From: Hyparrhenia diplandra
Lineage: Eukaryota > Streptophyta > Magnoliopsida > Poales > Poaceae
Direction: 5' to 3'
Assembly (NCBI GenBank): GCA_015847255.1
Contig: JADLZK010008232.1
Span: 124,001 to 188,000, forward strand
Length of the DNA stretch: 64,000 nucleotides
Shown: one piece after another, positions 43,180 through 55,239 of the stretch
Layout: each line of letters opens with the position of its first letter
How positions within the stretch are numbered: the stretch's first letter is position 1
Made by a program: the position numbers and the translations under genes
Notes under the pieces: model-generated
Seen by the model: only the letters and a program-made list of their open reading frames with translations
Databases searched by the model: none
Told to the model about the DNA's origin: nothing

Positions 43180-44500
43180 ACGCCGAGACGAAGAAGATGC
43201 TCGACCAATATGGGGAAACAGTTCTCCACCTTCACCACCCGCCGACACGCTTGCCGATCAAGTTGCTGTCCTCTCGGTACCGATCGGGCAGAGGCAAGAA
43301 GGATCAAGCTGCTCAAAGAGGCCGAGACGTCGGCGAAGACAAGAATGGAGGACTCGGGCGCGCCTTCATCAAGGCGAGAACGTAAGCGGCAAGACGCCCG
43401 CGCTGACCCGAGCTTCTCGCAGCTGATCCGAGAAGATGCGGGCCAACTTCCTCGAAGCGGCCGCCGCCGGGGGGGCGCCCGGCAATGGCGGCGCATGCGC
43501 CGCCCTCCCTCTCCCGTCAAGCACTTTACGGGCCTTGCACCTCGCCTACACAAGCTGTCCTTCCCAACTTATGATGGCAAGGGCGATCCCCTACCATGGC
43601 TTAACCGCTCCGAACAATTCTTTAGGGGACAAGGTGCGCCCGATATGAGCAAGTCCGGGTACGCTTCATATCATCTCACAGAGCAAAGACAAAGAAGATG
43701 GTATATGAGGCTATCCCAAGAGAAGGTGCCGACAGATTGGACGAAGCCGCCGCCCAAGACGTCAACGAACGCTTCGCCCGGCTACCAGCGCAACTCCGGG
43801 TGAACTCGGCATCATTGCGAAAAGACAGGCACCGTAGATGAGTACACGGGAGTTCCCCAAAGACGTTGCACGCCGTAAGAACACCTCGACGACAAGCAAA
43901 GAAGTCAACATCTATACAGCAGGACGGGGGAACCAAGACGGACGCCGAGCTGCAGGATCCAAAGGACATGGAGAGGCGCCATGTCACTCGCGCCCGAGCA
44001 TACGAGCGCCACCGACCATCCTCTACAACTCCGAGCAAGCCTATGCGGCCCGGCCGGGTCAAGGCACCCGCGCCCGCGCCCTCCGACCACGACGCCGACA
44101 AATGACACCACCGACATCAGTTGTGACATCGACCCGGCCGTTCAAACAGCTGACACCGGAAGAGATGACGGAGCGGCGTAAAGGCGGATTGTGCTTCAAC
44201 CGTGACGAGCCGTCACACGCGGTCACAAGTGCAAGCACTGTTCGACATCACGGTCTTCAACGACTACGACGACGACCGGGAGGGCGCCGCCACCGATGAC
44301 GTCGCCCCGGCGGCGCCGACCTCGGGGTCCTATTCGGGGACCCCAACTCCCCGGTACGTGGTGCACATTCTCTCTACCTCGTCTGCATCATCTCAGGAAC
44401 TGGCATCGGCATCGTCGTCGACTCGGGAGCCACGCACAACTACATCGACCCTCGGCGTGGTGAGCATAGCCGGATTCTGAACTCAACCCGGTGCTGTGCC
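43180..44500 (+). pseudogene. gag and protease remnants of the deleted gypsy element
   Basis: Gag is recognised by LHKLSFPTYDGKGDPLPWLN then RSEQFFRGQG and YASYHLTEQ near 43550-43690, which are the conserved capsid start of plant gypsy gag. A zinc-knuckle region follows with KQLTPEEMTERRKGGLCFN and RDEPSHAV near 44135-44220. After 44250 comes acidic and protease-leading sequence; the aspartic site itself is frameshifted (actcgggagccacgcacaactacat near 44421 reads as an SGATHNYI-type motif in one frame). From 44500 to 45717 no pol domain could be recognised. Confidence 0.7.
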
Positions 44501-45717
44501 GATCACGGCGGGCACCGGCGTGACTTTGACCCGTAAGCGGCCACCTTCGACGTCCGCTCCGCATCGACGCCGGATGTCGCCGACATCGACGCCTATGTCA
44601 TGCACATAGGCGCGGCGTCGGCGTCATCCTTGGCATGCCCCGGGGTGGCAAGCTGGGAAGGGTGACATGTGACTTCTTCTCCAACGAACGCCACGGCGTT
44701 CACATCGGCGCCCTCCCAGGCCGCCGACACAGCGCCGGACTGGACTCCTCGTCCGGCATCTTAGCGGGCACTCGAGCTTCGCCCCCAGGCTGGGCAAACG
44801 TCCACGGCATGCCAATGCCTTGGACCTCTACGACACGTCGATAGGAGTCCCGTCCAGGCTACAACGGCGACATTGGAGGACTAGCCCCTACGACGGATCC
44901 CCCCGGCGTCACCACGGCGCCGCCGCTCCAGCTTGGACGGTGGAGGACGACCTTCTTCTCTTCGGCGGCGCTTCTACCTCCCGGCTTCTTCGCCACTCTT
45001 TGCCAAATTTCTTTGGAGGCCTTCGCCCGAGGAGGGATTCGCCGGACAAACTACATCGCCACGGGAGTCTACACAACACCGCCGACATCGGCAACACCGA
45101 CCCGCTATCCTGGCTGGCGGCATCAGCCACGGCGCCACCACATGGGACCTGCTCGCGTCGTCTTTCCTAGGCGGCATGGACCGACTCTTCCTCACCATCG
45201 ACAACGTCCACATCGCTCACGATGCGTAGAGAGAAACACATTAGCTCTCCCCGTCCATGTTCGGCGTCGGCTCCTTCATGTACGGTGCGATGTGAACCCT
45301 GGCCGCAACACCCCTACTCGCCGCGACATCACTTGTTTGGCGCCTCCTACCTCTCTCTTCGTCACTCCTCCGCCAAACGACCGCTTCTTATTTCTGGAGA
45401 GTCCACCTCGCGACATGGTGCATCAACACCTTGAGGCGGAGTCCCAAGAGAGCTCTTACCGGAGGTGCGTCGACGCACGGCGACACAACAGGGACACGCC
45501 ATCCACCGGTACATCTACCACGGCTACATCGGCAACCTCCACTATCTCTTGGAGTTCGCACCGCGAACCGGGGGAGAACATGATCCCGAGGAACCGGTGC
45601 ACGGGAAGGCTGGTTCTCTGGTAGAACTCATCATGCCAAAGCCGCAGATCTTTCTCGGGCGTCACCGAATGGGCGTTCATCCAGCGAGGGGCGCCGCGCC
45701 GAAGAAAGGGGGGGAGA

Positions 45718-46170
45718 TGTCATGTGCCGAGGAAATAGGGCCTAGGATGACATGCCCACGAGGCCCGAGGAGGGGCGGCAGCAAGCGCCAGGGGGGAGGG
45801 GCGCGCCGCCGCCCTCCTCCCCCTCCGTTCCCGGATTTTTTGGTAATTAATGCGGGAATAAAATAAGAGTTTGAATAGGATTATCTTAGAACTTTTGGTG
45901 TGCAAGGGGATATTACAATCCATAAGGAAGACCCTTATTAGGAAAATAAATAAGATTGCTTATAAAAGGTATTTCAATTCTATAAGGAAACCTTTAGAGG
46001 TTGCTTGGTTTACAAGTCCCATTATTCGAGCTATAAAAGTAAGAAGTCTCAGTAATCTCTCAGTCAACAAGAAATAAAGAAAATCTATTTCCCTTCCTCC
46101 TGCCCCCCCGGCGCGCAAACGCCAGCCGCGTCATGCCACGTGTCACCCCGATAACGACCGGTTTGTGACA
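45718..46170 (+). repeat. 3' LTR of the deleted gypsy element
   Basis: It begins TGTCATGTGCC right after a purine tract and ends TTGTGACA, giving a TGTCA/TGACA terminal inverted repeat, 453 bp. It contains ctataaaag and AATAAA. The next base, 46171, starts the LRR copy 2 flank. Confidence 0.82.
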
Positions 46171-47031
46171 CTCTAATAAACACAATCTGATATTTGCAAT
46201 CATCGCTTTAAATAATTTGGGATACTTTGACTCTCAAAGATTCTTGGAATGACTTACAATTTGGAATGGAGGGAATATTATATTATAAGTACAATATAAA
46301 AGCTAGGGTAAAGTATATATTTCAACCATCAAGTTACATGTCAGTATGATTTTTCAATCTTAAACCATGAATCATGATAACGGGGACCCTTTGATTATCG
46401 AAACAGAGAAATTTGGTCATTTGACGGGTTTCAGATGTGGTTAACTGGTTATCTATATATTTTGAAAATAAATAAATAAATATATGGTTCGATCTCTAAA
46501 AAATACCACAATTAGTTTATTTTAATTCAGAAAAATATGAAAAAGGTTCTAATTTTCTTTTTTAAAATATTAACTATCCATTGAAAACAGACTTTTGCCC
46601 TAAAAGTTAATGCTCATAGTTTGAGAGATATCTATAGAGATCTTCATGCTAAGGTCTTGTGGAAGGCGCAATAATTCTATTTTTTATAAGTAATAATACG
46701 TGCATGCTGCCTACCCTTTTGGTCAGTGGTCAAAGTACTGAAATCCATTTCCGTCAAAAAAAAAAAAAAGGTACTGAAATCCAGATAATATTAAATTAGA
46801 TATCACCCACGACTTGGTTAGTGATCAACGTACTGAAGTCCATATAATGGCAATTAAATATCACCCACGCACTCCTTAATTCCCTATTTAAATCACAGGG
46901 GCGTAGTGTTTGTTCACAGCTACAAGCAACTAAGCCAAGGATATCCATCTATAGAGCTTGCTTTCCACGAATCCAAAGCAAAGCTAATACTTACTTACTC
47001 CAGTATTTAGTTCCTCTTTGCATTCTTCAGA
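46171..47031 (+). promoter_or_regulatory. Promoter flank of LRR copy 2
   Basis: It aligns along its length with 13983-14807 and with 52425-53191. The TATA box is at 46885-46893. A 13-A run at 46755-46767 splits a duplicated tactgaaatcca; the same A run and duplication occur before copy 3 (about 52913-52926) but not before copy 1, so copies 2 and 3 share this event. Confidence 0.7.
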
Positions 47032-47531
47032 ATGCCCAGATTCCTCGCCCTCGTGACCATCACCGTTGTCGTTATCAGCTCCTGCCATGTTTCTACAATG
47101 AATCCGGCTAGCGCCGATCGTAAGGCGCTACTCTCCTTCAAATCTAGCATCCAAGGTAATAGTCTTTCTGATTGGGGCTCCCATAGGATGGACAATTGGA
47201 ATTGGACAGGTGTTACATGTGACTCAAAAGGGCGTGTAATCTCGCTCGAACTCGCTGGCTTCAACCTCACCGGCGTCATCTCACCAGCGATCGGCAACCT
47301 GTCCGCACTTGAGGTACTTGATCTTAGCGACAACCAACTCTCCGGCAGCATTCCACCAGAGCTTGGCAAGCTGTCACAGCTGGGGTCTTTGTACCTTGAC
47401 AACAACCTTCTCACAGGGGTAATCCCTAAAACGTTTAGCCTTCTAAAAAACATGATTCACCTTTCCCTCCCTTTCAACAGTCTCACCGGTGACATCCCAG
47501 ATATCTGCAATTGCTCCTCCTTGACCACCAT

Positions 47532-50019
47532 GAAGGACCGAAACGAAGACCGGAGGGGGGGTCGGGCCCTGGGGGGTGAATGGGAGCCTCGATTTTTCCT
47601 TTTCGATTTTTTGGGTCATCGGCTCAACCCCGACCTCAAAAGCAAACTCACATAGATACGAGTGGTACACGCGTGCTAGCTGGTAGCAAGATATCAAACG
47701 CCGAAGTGTTGGGCTCAAAAGAGTCGAACGCATAAAACTTCGGTTCTCAAATCGGAGCTCAAACGCACAAACCGCGGACAAGAGATCAAGCTAGAAAAAT
47801 GGGTCAATTAGAGACCAGAGAAGTTGCTTGCTTCTGAAGCTGAAAAACAAGTAAGACGTCAGCCTTGCACTTGCTAGCTGTTGCTCCTAGTAGCTTACTT
47901 GAATAAACATATCTAAGTATTGTAGCTAGAAGGAGACGTCAAAAGAAATTGCAAATCAAAGCATGGACAAGCTAGGACTTGCTGCTGAACACTCAGACTT
48001 CTTGCTTGCGTTCACTACTGCTTGACACTTGACTCACCAAAAATCAGACGTCGGACACAGGAGAATCCATCGATTTGACACAATGCAGTTTTGCAAATCA
48101 AAAGGTGAGAATTTAATGCTCCAAAAGAAATATTGCTTGAGAGCCTATGGGAGAAATCCAAAAGCTTTTGACCAATCAGAATTGAGCACTAGATGCTCAC
48201 GCACAGCTAGGAAGGGCTGCTCTCCTGCTAGCACTCGAAGTCATGAACAGAAATCGATCAGGCCACGAACAACTGGAAACAACACGTTCAGATCAAATCA
48301 AGCTCGCCTGGTGCTGAAATGCACAGTGCTGAACTCTGACGAGAAGCTTCCTGCTTTCTGATCAATTGAAGCACGCACACAAGGATCAACTATTGGACCA
48401 CTCTGCTGAACAAGTTGCTTCACTTGCCAATCAACGAATTGCAGCCTGACGAGATGAACCAAAACGCAGAGAAAAGCAGTTAGAGGTGCTGCACTGCTGA
48501 AATCACCGAGCGCGAGACATAAACAAATCCTGCAGATTTCTCTCAACAGCAAGGAAGGAGCTGCTCTCCAACTTGCTCATACCTGACGTACGAACAGAAA
48601 CCAATCAATGCGAAGAACAGATATCGATGAACGAGGGAAGCAGTCAGCTCTTGCTGCTCTCGGCGTTGGGTTGGGAGGCGCTACAGCGCTGCAGCGGTGC
48701 TGCTTGTTCCCCTGCACCAGGTCTCGAGGACAGCAGGCAAAACAGAGAGATTAGCAGAGAGAAAAGACGAAATCAATTAGAAGAATCATGTAGCTCGAAA
48801 GGACAACTCAAGAAAAGAGAAGCGGCGACTGACGAACCGGCAGACAGACAGCCACCAAAAGGACTGGATCTCAGCCAAACCAAAAGGAATCGCTCCCAAA
48901 TTTAGCTCAGATGAAATTGACCCGGCTACGAACTAGACTACCAAGAATCGTTGCCTGGAATCAATCCGAAGTCAGTGAAACACAGATCACAGCCATGACG
49001 AAAAAGGAAGAAAACTCACTTCGCAGAGCAACGAAAATCACAAATTAAAGTGACAAATCAGGAGGATTTGAAGGTGGACTAGGGCGCCACTCTTCCTACT
49101 GAACAAAAATCACAAAGACAAATCCACACAAAATTGATGTTCTTGGGACCTCTAAACAAGAAACCCTAAAAATGGAGAAAAAATAAAAACGAAAATAGGA
49201 GGAAAGAAGGGGAGGAGGGTGTCATCCTCCACATATAGTCTGGAAATCCTCTTTTCCCAAACTACTTACTGGGATACATATGAGCCGAACCACTAACCAT
49301 AAGGCTAATTTAGTCCGACTCGGGATAATTTGATCCGAGACGGCCACGCGCCTCCTCATCTGCGACCTTGCTCCACGCAATCTCAGGATGATGCCGCCAC
49401 GCCGCGAATCTTCCGATCCACCGGAGCGTCCACCCGGTTTTGAGGCCCAAACCCGTGAAAACCCGCCGATGGTTTTGAGGCCCAAACCACCAAACCCGCG
49501 CCCGTGGTTTTGAGGCCCAAACCATTTAAACCCCTGACCGATGGTTTTGAGGACAAACCACCAAACCTCCTCGACACATGTCATCGCCGTCTTGACCGCC
49601 CCGAAGTCGCCAAGTCATCCGAGCTCCCTTTCTGCCAAGACGCTTCGCCATCTTGACCCGATCGACACGGTCTCTCCACGTCCTCTTACATTCGCCGATG
49701 TCGGATGTCAGCCACCATGGCTAGCCACCCGGCGATCGGTCCCTCGGTCCAAGCCTCACGTCCGTCCTTCACCTCCAGCGGTCCGTCGGCCAAAACGCGT
49801 CCTCCTTGGCCCCTTCACCTCGCCCGTCGCCTACCATCTCCGAAGCTCCACACCTGTACAACACGAACCAAGAGATACGTCTTCGACACACTCCACGTGT
49901 GCGGTGAACATAGCCAAAGCATAAAGAATAAATGAAAATAGAATTAAAATGTTGACTGTTGACAATCACTCAATCACAAAACTAAACACATGTGACCTAA
50001 ATCAACCATGTGTTCGCAC
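47532..50019. mobile_element. Unclassified 2.5 kb insertion in LRR copy 2
   Basis: Exon sequence breaks after gaccaccat and resumes at caccattctcctg. caccat is repeated at both edges, or gaccaccat/gcacaccat as a 9-bp duplication with two mismatches. The insert starts gaaggaccgaaacgaagacc and is non-coding, with AT- and GC-rich parts. A repeated GGTTTTGAGGCCCAAACC motif lies near its right end. No terminal inverted repeats, LTRs or poly(A) were found, so its class is open. Confidence 0.6.
49436..49564 (-). repeat. Four spaced copies of GGTTTTGAGGCCCAAACC
   Basis: The 18-base motif, itself with GGTTT/AAACC arms, recurs four times over about 130 bp with spacers of about 20 bases; the last copy is changed to gaggacaaacc. 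On the minus strand each encodes a phrase such as GLGLKT or VWASKP. Similar peptide phrases occur in many hypothetical cereal proteins, probably all from repeat DNA. Confidence 0.75.
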
Positions 50020-50829
50020 ACCATTCTCCTGTTCATGAATAAACTCACTGGAGAGATTCCTTTCTCTACACGATGTCAACTTCCATACCTAGATACGCTC
50101 ATCCTCTTCAGTAACAGGCTCGTCGGCGTCATCCCATCATCAATATCAAATTTTACAAACCTTACCACGGTGGAGTTGCATGTTAATTTCCTCAGTGGTG
50201 TCCTACCATCTCAAATATTCAACAAGATGAAATCTCTCTACGTCCTCGACCTGTCGAATAACAATTTCTCAAGTGATTACGGGAACACCAACCTCGAGCC
50301 TTTCTTTTATTCTCTAGTGAATTGCACCTTCCTAAGTGAGCTTGATTTGTCCTCAAACGGCATTGGAGGCAATATCCCGCCAATCATCAGCAACTTGACA
50401 ACCGATCTGTTCGCCATCTACCTAGATGACAACAAAATTAGCGGTGCAATCCCCTCAGAGATCTTCCATCTGCAAAGGCTTAGTACATTAAACTTGTCAT
50501 ATAACCAAATCAACGGAGAAATACCAAAATCCATAGGCAGAGCTCAACAATTGAACACTTTGGAAATATCATACAATGAGCTTCAAGGAGCAATACCGGA
50601 TATGCTGTCCAACCTCACTTTTCTGACGTATGTTAAGCTTCAGAATAACCGGATCAATGGTGAAATTCCCAAATCCATAGGTGCATCTCAAAATTTAGTG
50701 TACATTGACATATCCTACAATTGTCTTCAAGGTGCGATACCGGAAACCTTGTCCAACCTCACTTCTCTGCAGCATCTTGTCCTCAACGATAACCAACTCT
50801 CAGGCCCCATAGCACCTGGTCTTAGCTGA

Positions 50830-51490
50830 AGCATCAAGCATGGTCATGGGCCTTACCACTTACGGTAATGCTCTACTTTACCAATACCAATAACATAGCA
50901 ATAAACCTGGTATGGGCTTAATGCCGTCACAGTCGGTCAGTGTTGTGTTGGCACCTAGCAAGCAGTACTATTCATGCGATGTAAATGAGTTGCACGTTGG
51001 TGCATCACCTGATGACAGAAACGGAACCTGTAGAAAATTCAGGGCACTATTTTTGTCAGTCAGATTATGAATTGTAGATGATGCAAAATGCAAACCAATG
51101 GTCCATGTAAAATGGAGTCCTATGCTACAACATCAGTTCTTGCCTAGGCCACGTCAAAGCATCAGTCAAGGTTGTTCTTGTATATAACAATATAATATAA
51201 AGATTCTTGGTTTCCTTGAGTATTATATTGAGAAACTTAGTTCTAGTTTGCTGCTAGAAATGTATGGAGGCCTTGACAATTTTGAACGAGTGCTTGAGGA
51301 CTTTGATCTTCTAGCCCATTTATGGTAGTACCAAGCCCATTCTCGAAAGGCTCACTCCAGCCCAAAACTCTCCCTGCGAGATCAGGCCCAGCGAGCCCGC
51401 ATACTCTCGCCTCGCGCACCAGTCAACCCTAAGCTGCCGCCTACTTTGCTGCCGAATCCCGCCGGCGTCTCCAATCCGCCGAACGCCCAA
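50830..51490 (+). repeat. 3' flank of LRR copy 2
   Basis: Homologous to 16181-16838, 54487-55239 and 62374-62960, including the tail cccagcccaaaactctccct that precedes the Myb gene in unit C. No gene of its own. Confidence 0.75.
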
Positions 51491-51784
51491 AATGCAGCGG
51501 TGGCGCCCGGCCGACGGCGCGCCCCGTCTGGACCGCCCTGGGGCGACCCCTGATTCCCCGCCCGTCATCAGCGGCGCTCCTCGCCGCGCTCCCCTTCCCC
51601 TCCGGCCCGACCCAGCGCCTCCGCGCGCGGTCCTCCTCCGCCACCTCGCCGCCCGACCCGGTCTCGAATCCTCTCGCCACGCTCCAGCTCCCGGCCTCGC
51701 TCCCGCCTCCGCCTCCTCCCCATCGTCGCCGTCGCGGCCTTCCTCGCGATCTCAGCGTCGAAGTCGGTCTTCGGTCTGTGAATG
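51491..51784 (+). pseudogene. Broken copy of telobox-Myb exon 1
   Basis: The ATG at 51491 (ccaaaATGcagcggtggcgc) lies at the position of the start codon at 55240, and cctcgccgcgctccccttcc, ccgcgcggtcctcctccgcc and acccggtctcgaatcctc match that exon further on. Many 1-2 bp changes scramble the reading frame. Similarity fades by about 51760 at the region of FLAFSA-type codons, and no later exon follows. Confidence 0.7.
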
Positions 51785-53191
51785 AAAATCCTGGTGGAGT
51801 AGGTACCTGATCTTGGCTCTGAGCAACCTAAATCCTTGCTTCACTTTGTAGCATCGTGCAGTTGCTTTATCAGCGTGCTGCACCGGAGGCTGGTGCGCGG
51901 AGACCACGCTGGTCATATTGCCTTGTTATCTTAGCCACTAATGTTTACGGCCGATTTGGTTTTGTCAGTAGTTCAATCCACTTTGGACTACTATTGGGCC
52001 TAATCCACGACGTAAAATCCACGGAAATCCCACTATAGGACCAATGCACCTCCAACATGGCCTGTCCCAACCGTGGCTGACCATTTTGTCAAGTTTCTAA
52101 TGGCGTTAGCATGCGTGAAAATGGAAACGGCCTCCTTTTTCTAAGAGCAACTCCAAAATCTTAACTAAAAATAGTAGCTAAATTCCATTATTTAGCCATT
52201 TTGTAAAATACAAACTCTTTTAAAAGATAGGTCCACAACAGCCTTACTATTTCATAAAGTCGATAGCGAGCGTCCTATGGCCACAAGAAATTAAGGGATA
52301 GCCAACTTCCAATTTTACAAAATTGGATAGCACATCTGTTAGAGTCTACCTTTTACTATACAAATTCAAAAAAATAGCCTCCACAACAAAAATAGCCTAG
52401 CTCTAAGAGTTGCTTTAGTAAAAGAAAACACAATCTGATCTTTGCACTCATCGCTTTAAACAATTTGGGATACTTTGACTCTCAATATGCTTGGAACAAG
52501 TTGCATGTCAGTGTGATTTTTCAATTTTAAACAATGAATCAAGATAACGAGAACCCTCTGATTGTCGAAAGCGGATAAATTTGGTCATTTGACGGGTTTC
52601 AAGTGGTCACTGGTTATCTATTTTTTTGAAAAATAATAAATATATGGCTCAATCTCTAAAAATACCACGATTAGTTTATTTTAAATCAGAAAAATATATA
52701 AATGGTTCTAGTTTTTTCTTCTTGAAATATTAACTATCCATTGAAAATAGACTTTGCCCTAAAAGGTAATACTCAAAGTTTGAGAGATATCTATAGAAAT
52801 CTTCTTCATGCTAAGGTCTTGTGGAAGGCGCAATAATTCTATTTTTTTATAAGTAATGCGTGCATGCTGCCTACCCTTTTGGTCAGTGGTCAAAGTACTG
52901 AAATCCATTCTGTAAAAAAAAAAAAAAGTACTGAAATCCAGATAATGTTAAATTAGATATCACCCAGGACTTGGTTAGTGTAGTGATCAACGTACTGAAG
53001 TCCATATAATGGCAATTAGATATCACCCACGCACTCCCTTAATTCCCTATTTAAATCACAGGGGCGTAGTGTTTGTTCACAGCTACAAGCAACTAAAGCT
53101 GGGATCTCCATCATCTAGTGCTTGCTTTCCACAAATCCAGAGCAAAGCTAATACTTACTACAATATTTAGTTCCTCTTTGCATTCTTCACA
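51785..53191 (+). promoter_or_regulatory. Flank and promoter of LRR copy 3
   Basis: 51880-52130 matches 41000-41230 and 59210-59340; 52140-52420 matches 13750-13970; 52425-53191 matches the other LRR promoters, with the TATA box at 53048-53056 and a 14-A run at about 52913. No gene seen. Confidence 0.65.
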
Positions 53192-54486
53192 ATGCCCAGA
53201 TTCCTCGCCCTCGTGACCATCACCGTTGCCGTTGTCATCTCCTGCCATGTTTCTGCAATGAATCCTTCTGACGCCGACCGGAAGGCGCTACTCTCCTTCA
53301 AATCTAGCGTCCAAGGGAACCTTTCCGATTGGGGCTCCCATAGGATGTGTACATGGACTGGTGTTACATGTAACTCAAGAGGGCGTGTAATTTCCCTCGA
53401 GCTCTCTTGCTTGGACCTCACTGGCGTCATCTCAGCTGCGATCGGTAACCTCTCTGCACTTGAGATTCTTGATCTCAGCGGCAACCAACTCTCCGGCAGC
53501 ATTCCCCAGAGCTTGGCCTTCTAAAAAGCCTGACTTACATTTACCTCTCTTCCAACAATCTCACCGGTGAAATCCCAGATATCTGCAATTGCTCCTCCTT
53601 GACCATCATTTTCCTATCCGAGAACAACCTCACTGGAGAGATTTCTTTCTCTACACGATGTCAGCTTCCATACCTAGATACGCTCGACCTATCCAATAAT
53701 AGGCTCGTCGGCGTCATCCCGTCATCAATATCAAATTTTGCGAACCTTAGCACGGTGGAGTTTAATGGTAATTTCCTCAGTGGTGTCCTGCCATCTGAAA
53801 TATTCAACAAGATGAAATCTCTCTCCGTCCTCGATCTGTCCCACAACAATTTCTCAAGTGATTGCGGGAACACCAACCTTGAGCCTTTCTTTTCTTCTCT
53901 AGTAAATTGCAGCAGCATAAGTTGGCTTGATTTGTCCTCAAACGGCATTGAGGCAACATCCCGCCGATCATCAGCAACTTGACAGCCTCTCTGCAATCAA
54001 ATCAAGCTGGATGACAACAAAATTAGCGGTACAATTCCTCGCGCCATCGGAAACCTTCCCTTGCTGGAATCTTTAGGCCTTTCCAACAACATGTTGGAGG
54101 GCCCAATCCCCTCAGAGATCTTCCAACTGCAATGGCTTAGTGTATTACACTTGCCACATAACCAAATCAACGGAAGAATACCAAAATCCATCGGCAGAGC
54201 TCAACGATTGTGGGACGTGGACATATCGTACAATGAGGTTCAAGGAGCAATACCGGATACGTTGTCCAACCTCACTGAGCTTTTGGAGCTTAACCTTCGG
54301 AATAATCGGATCAATGGTGAAATTCCAAAATCCGTAGGCGCAGCTCAATTATTATCTTACATCGACATATCCAACAATTGTCTTCAAGGTGTGATACCAG
54401 AAACCTTGTCAAACCTTACTTATCTGAAGCATCTTGTTCTCAACGATAATCAGTTCTCAGGCAACATAGCACCTGGTCTTAGCTGA
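53192..54486 (+). pseudogene. Secreted LRR protein gene, copy 3 (deletions and frameshifts)
   Basis: The start encodes MPRFLALVTITVAVVISCHV and the cap DRKALLSFKSSVQGNLSDWG, then LRRs to SGSIPQSLAF and a stop at 53524. It has the same 1-bp loss (attccccagagctt) as copy 1. It also lacks 72 bp, one 24-residue LRR, exactly between two gcttgg repeats. A frame reopens at about 53560-53982 (STRCQLPYLDTLDLSNNRLV). It breaks again at ggcattgaggcaac, where one g is missing, and reopens at 54061-54486 to NDNQFSGNIAPGLS. Three lesions make it a clear pseudogene. It lies directly upstream of the complete telobox-Myb gene. Confidence 0.88.
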
Positions 54487-55239
54487 AGCAAGAAGCATGA
54501 TCATGGGCCTTAGCACTTAGCAGTTACCAATAGCATATATATTCAGGTTGGTCTTACTAATAAACCTGGTCTGGGCTTAATGCCGTCAGAGTCAGTCAGT
54601 GTTGTGTGTAGGCACCTAGCAAGCAATACTATACATGCGATTGTAAATGAGTTGCACGTTGGTGCGTCACCTGATGACAGAAACGGACCCTGTAGAAAAT
54701 TCAGGGCACTATTTTTGTCAGTCAGTTATGAATTATAGATGATGCAGAATGCAAACCAATGGTCCATGTAAAGGGAGTCGTATGTAACAATGTCAGTTCT
54801 TGCCTACGCCAGTTCAGAGCGTTAATGAAGGTTGTTTTTGTATGTAACAAGCTAAGTTTATTTCTCTTTAATATAAAGATTCGTGGTTTCTTTATTTAGA
54901 AAATTAGTGCTATTTTTTTTTTTTTTGAGGAGAAGAAAATTAGTTCTAGTTTGTTGCTAGAAATTTATGGAGGCCTTGAGAATTTTGAACAAGTGCTCCA
55001 GGACTTTGATCATCTAGCCCATTTCTGGTAGTATCAGAAGCCCATGCTAAAAAAAGACCCATGCCCAGCCCAAAAGTCTCCCTGCGAGATCAGGCCCAGC
55101 CGAGCCCCCGGAGCTGTGACTACTTCGTATGGCCCCGCATACTCTCGCGAACCAGTCACCCCTTCCAAAACCTCAGAAGCTGCCGCCCACTTTGCTCGAA
55201 TCCCCGCCGCGGCGTCTCCAATCCGCACGAACCCCCAAA
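54487..55239 (+). promoter_or_regulatory. LRR 3' flank merging into the telobox-Myb promoter
   Basis: Shared with the other units. A T run at about 54912-54925 is specific to this copy. The last 200 bp hold tagcccatttctggtagta, gcccagcccaaaagtctccc and ggcgtctccaatccgcacga before the ATG at 55240 and are present in whole or part in every unit, so they belong to the Myb gene's promoter and leader. Confidence 0.6.

Larger units (their letters stand above)
42960..46170 (+). mobile_element. Deleted Ty3/gypsy element with tRNA-iMet-type primer site
   Basis: A truncated 5' LTR (to 43138), a primer-binding site at 43141, gag, a fragment of protease, a purine tract (gaagaaagggggggaga) and a full 3' LTR (45718-46170) define the element. 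Reverse transcriptase, RNase H and integrase are gone; only 2.6 kb of internal sequence is left. It is inserted directly before the duplicated LRR flank that starts at 46171. It is broken and non-autonomous. Confidence 0.82.
47032..50829 (+). pseudogene. Secreted LRR protein gene, copy 2 (split by a 2.5 kb insertion)
   Basis: The first part (47032-47531) encodes the signal peptide MPRFLALVTITVVVISSCHV, the cap DRKALLSFKSSIQGNSLSDW and the first LRRs up to DICNCSSLTTM in an undisturbed frame. Reading resumes at about 50020 with LTGEIPFSTRCQLPYLDTL and runs to NDNQLSGPIAPGLS with a stop at 50829. Compared with copies 1 and 4 the second part lacks one LRR block (PCAIGNLPLLE... is missing between SGAIP and SEIF). 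This copy has the intact attccaccagagctt where copies 1 and 3 lost a base. Apart from the insertion it would be open, so it was probably the last to be inactivated. Confidence 0.85.

Noticed and set aside
44620..45624. Open frames in the second half of the deleted gypsy element as a novel protein
   Set aside because: Translations are low-complexity and overlap in many frames; position between protease remnant and purine tract fits decayed pol or filler sequence.
47007..47453. Minus-strand open frames of 110-180 codons opposite each LRR gene (also at 14783, 53167, 60547)
   Set aside because: They are the complement of conserved LRR coding sequence in the same relative place in each copy, with no domain of their own; shadows of the real gene.
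49436..49564. CRISPR-like array of repeats with spacers
   Set aside because: Only four copies, a plant nuclear context, spacers of uneven length and no associated genes. It is a minisatellite in a transposon-like insert.
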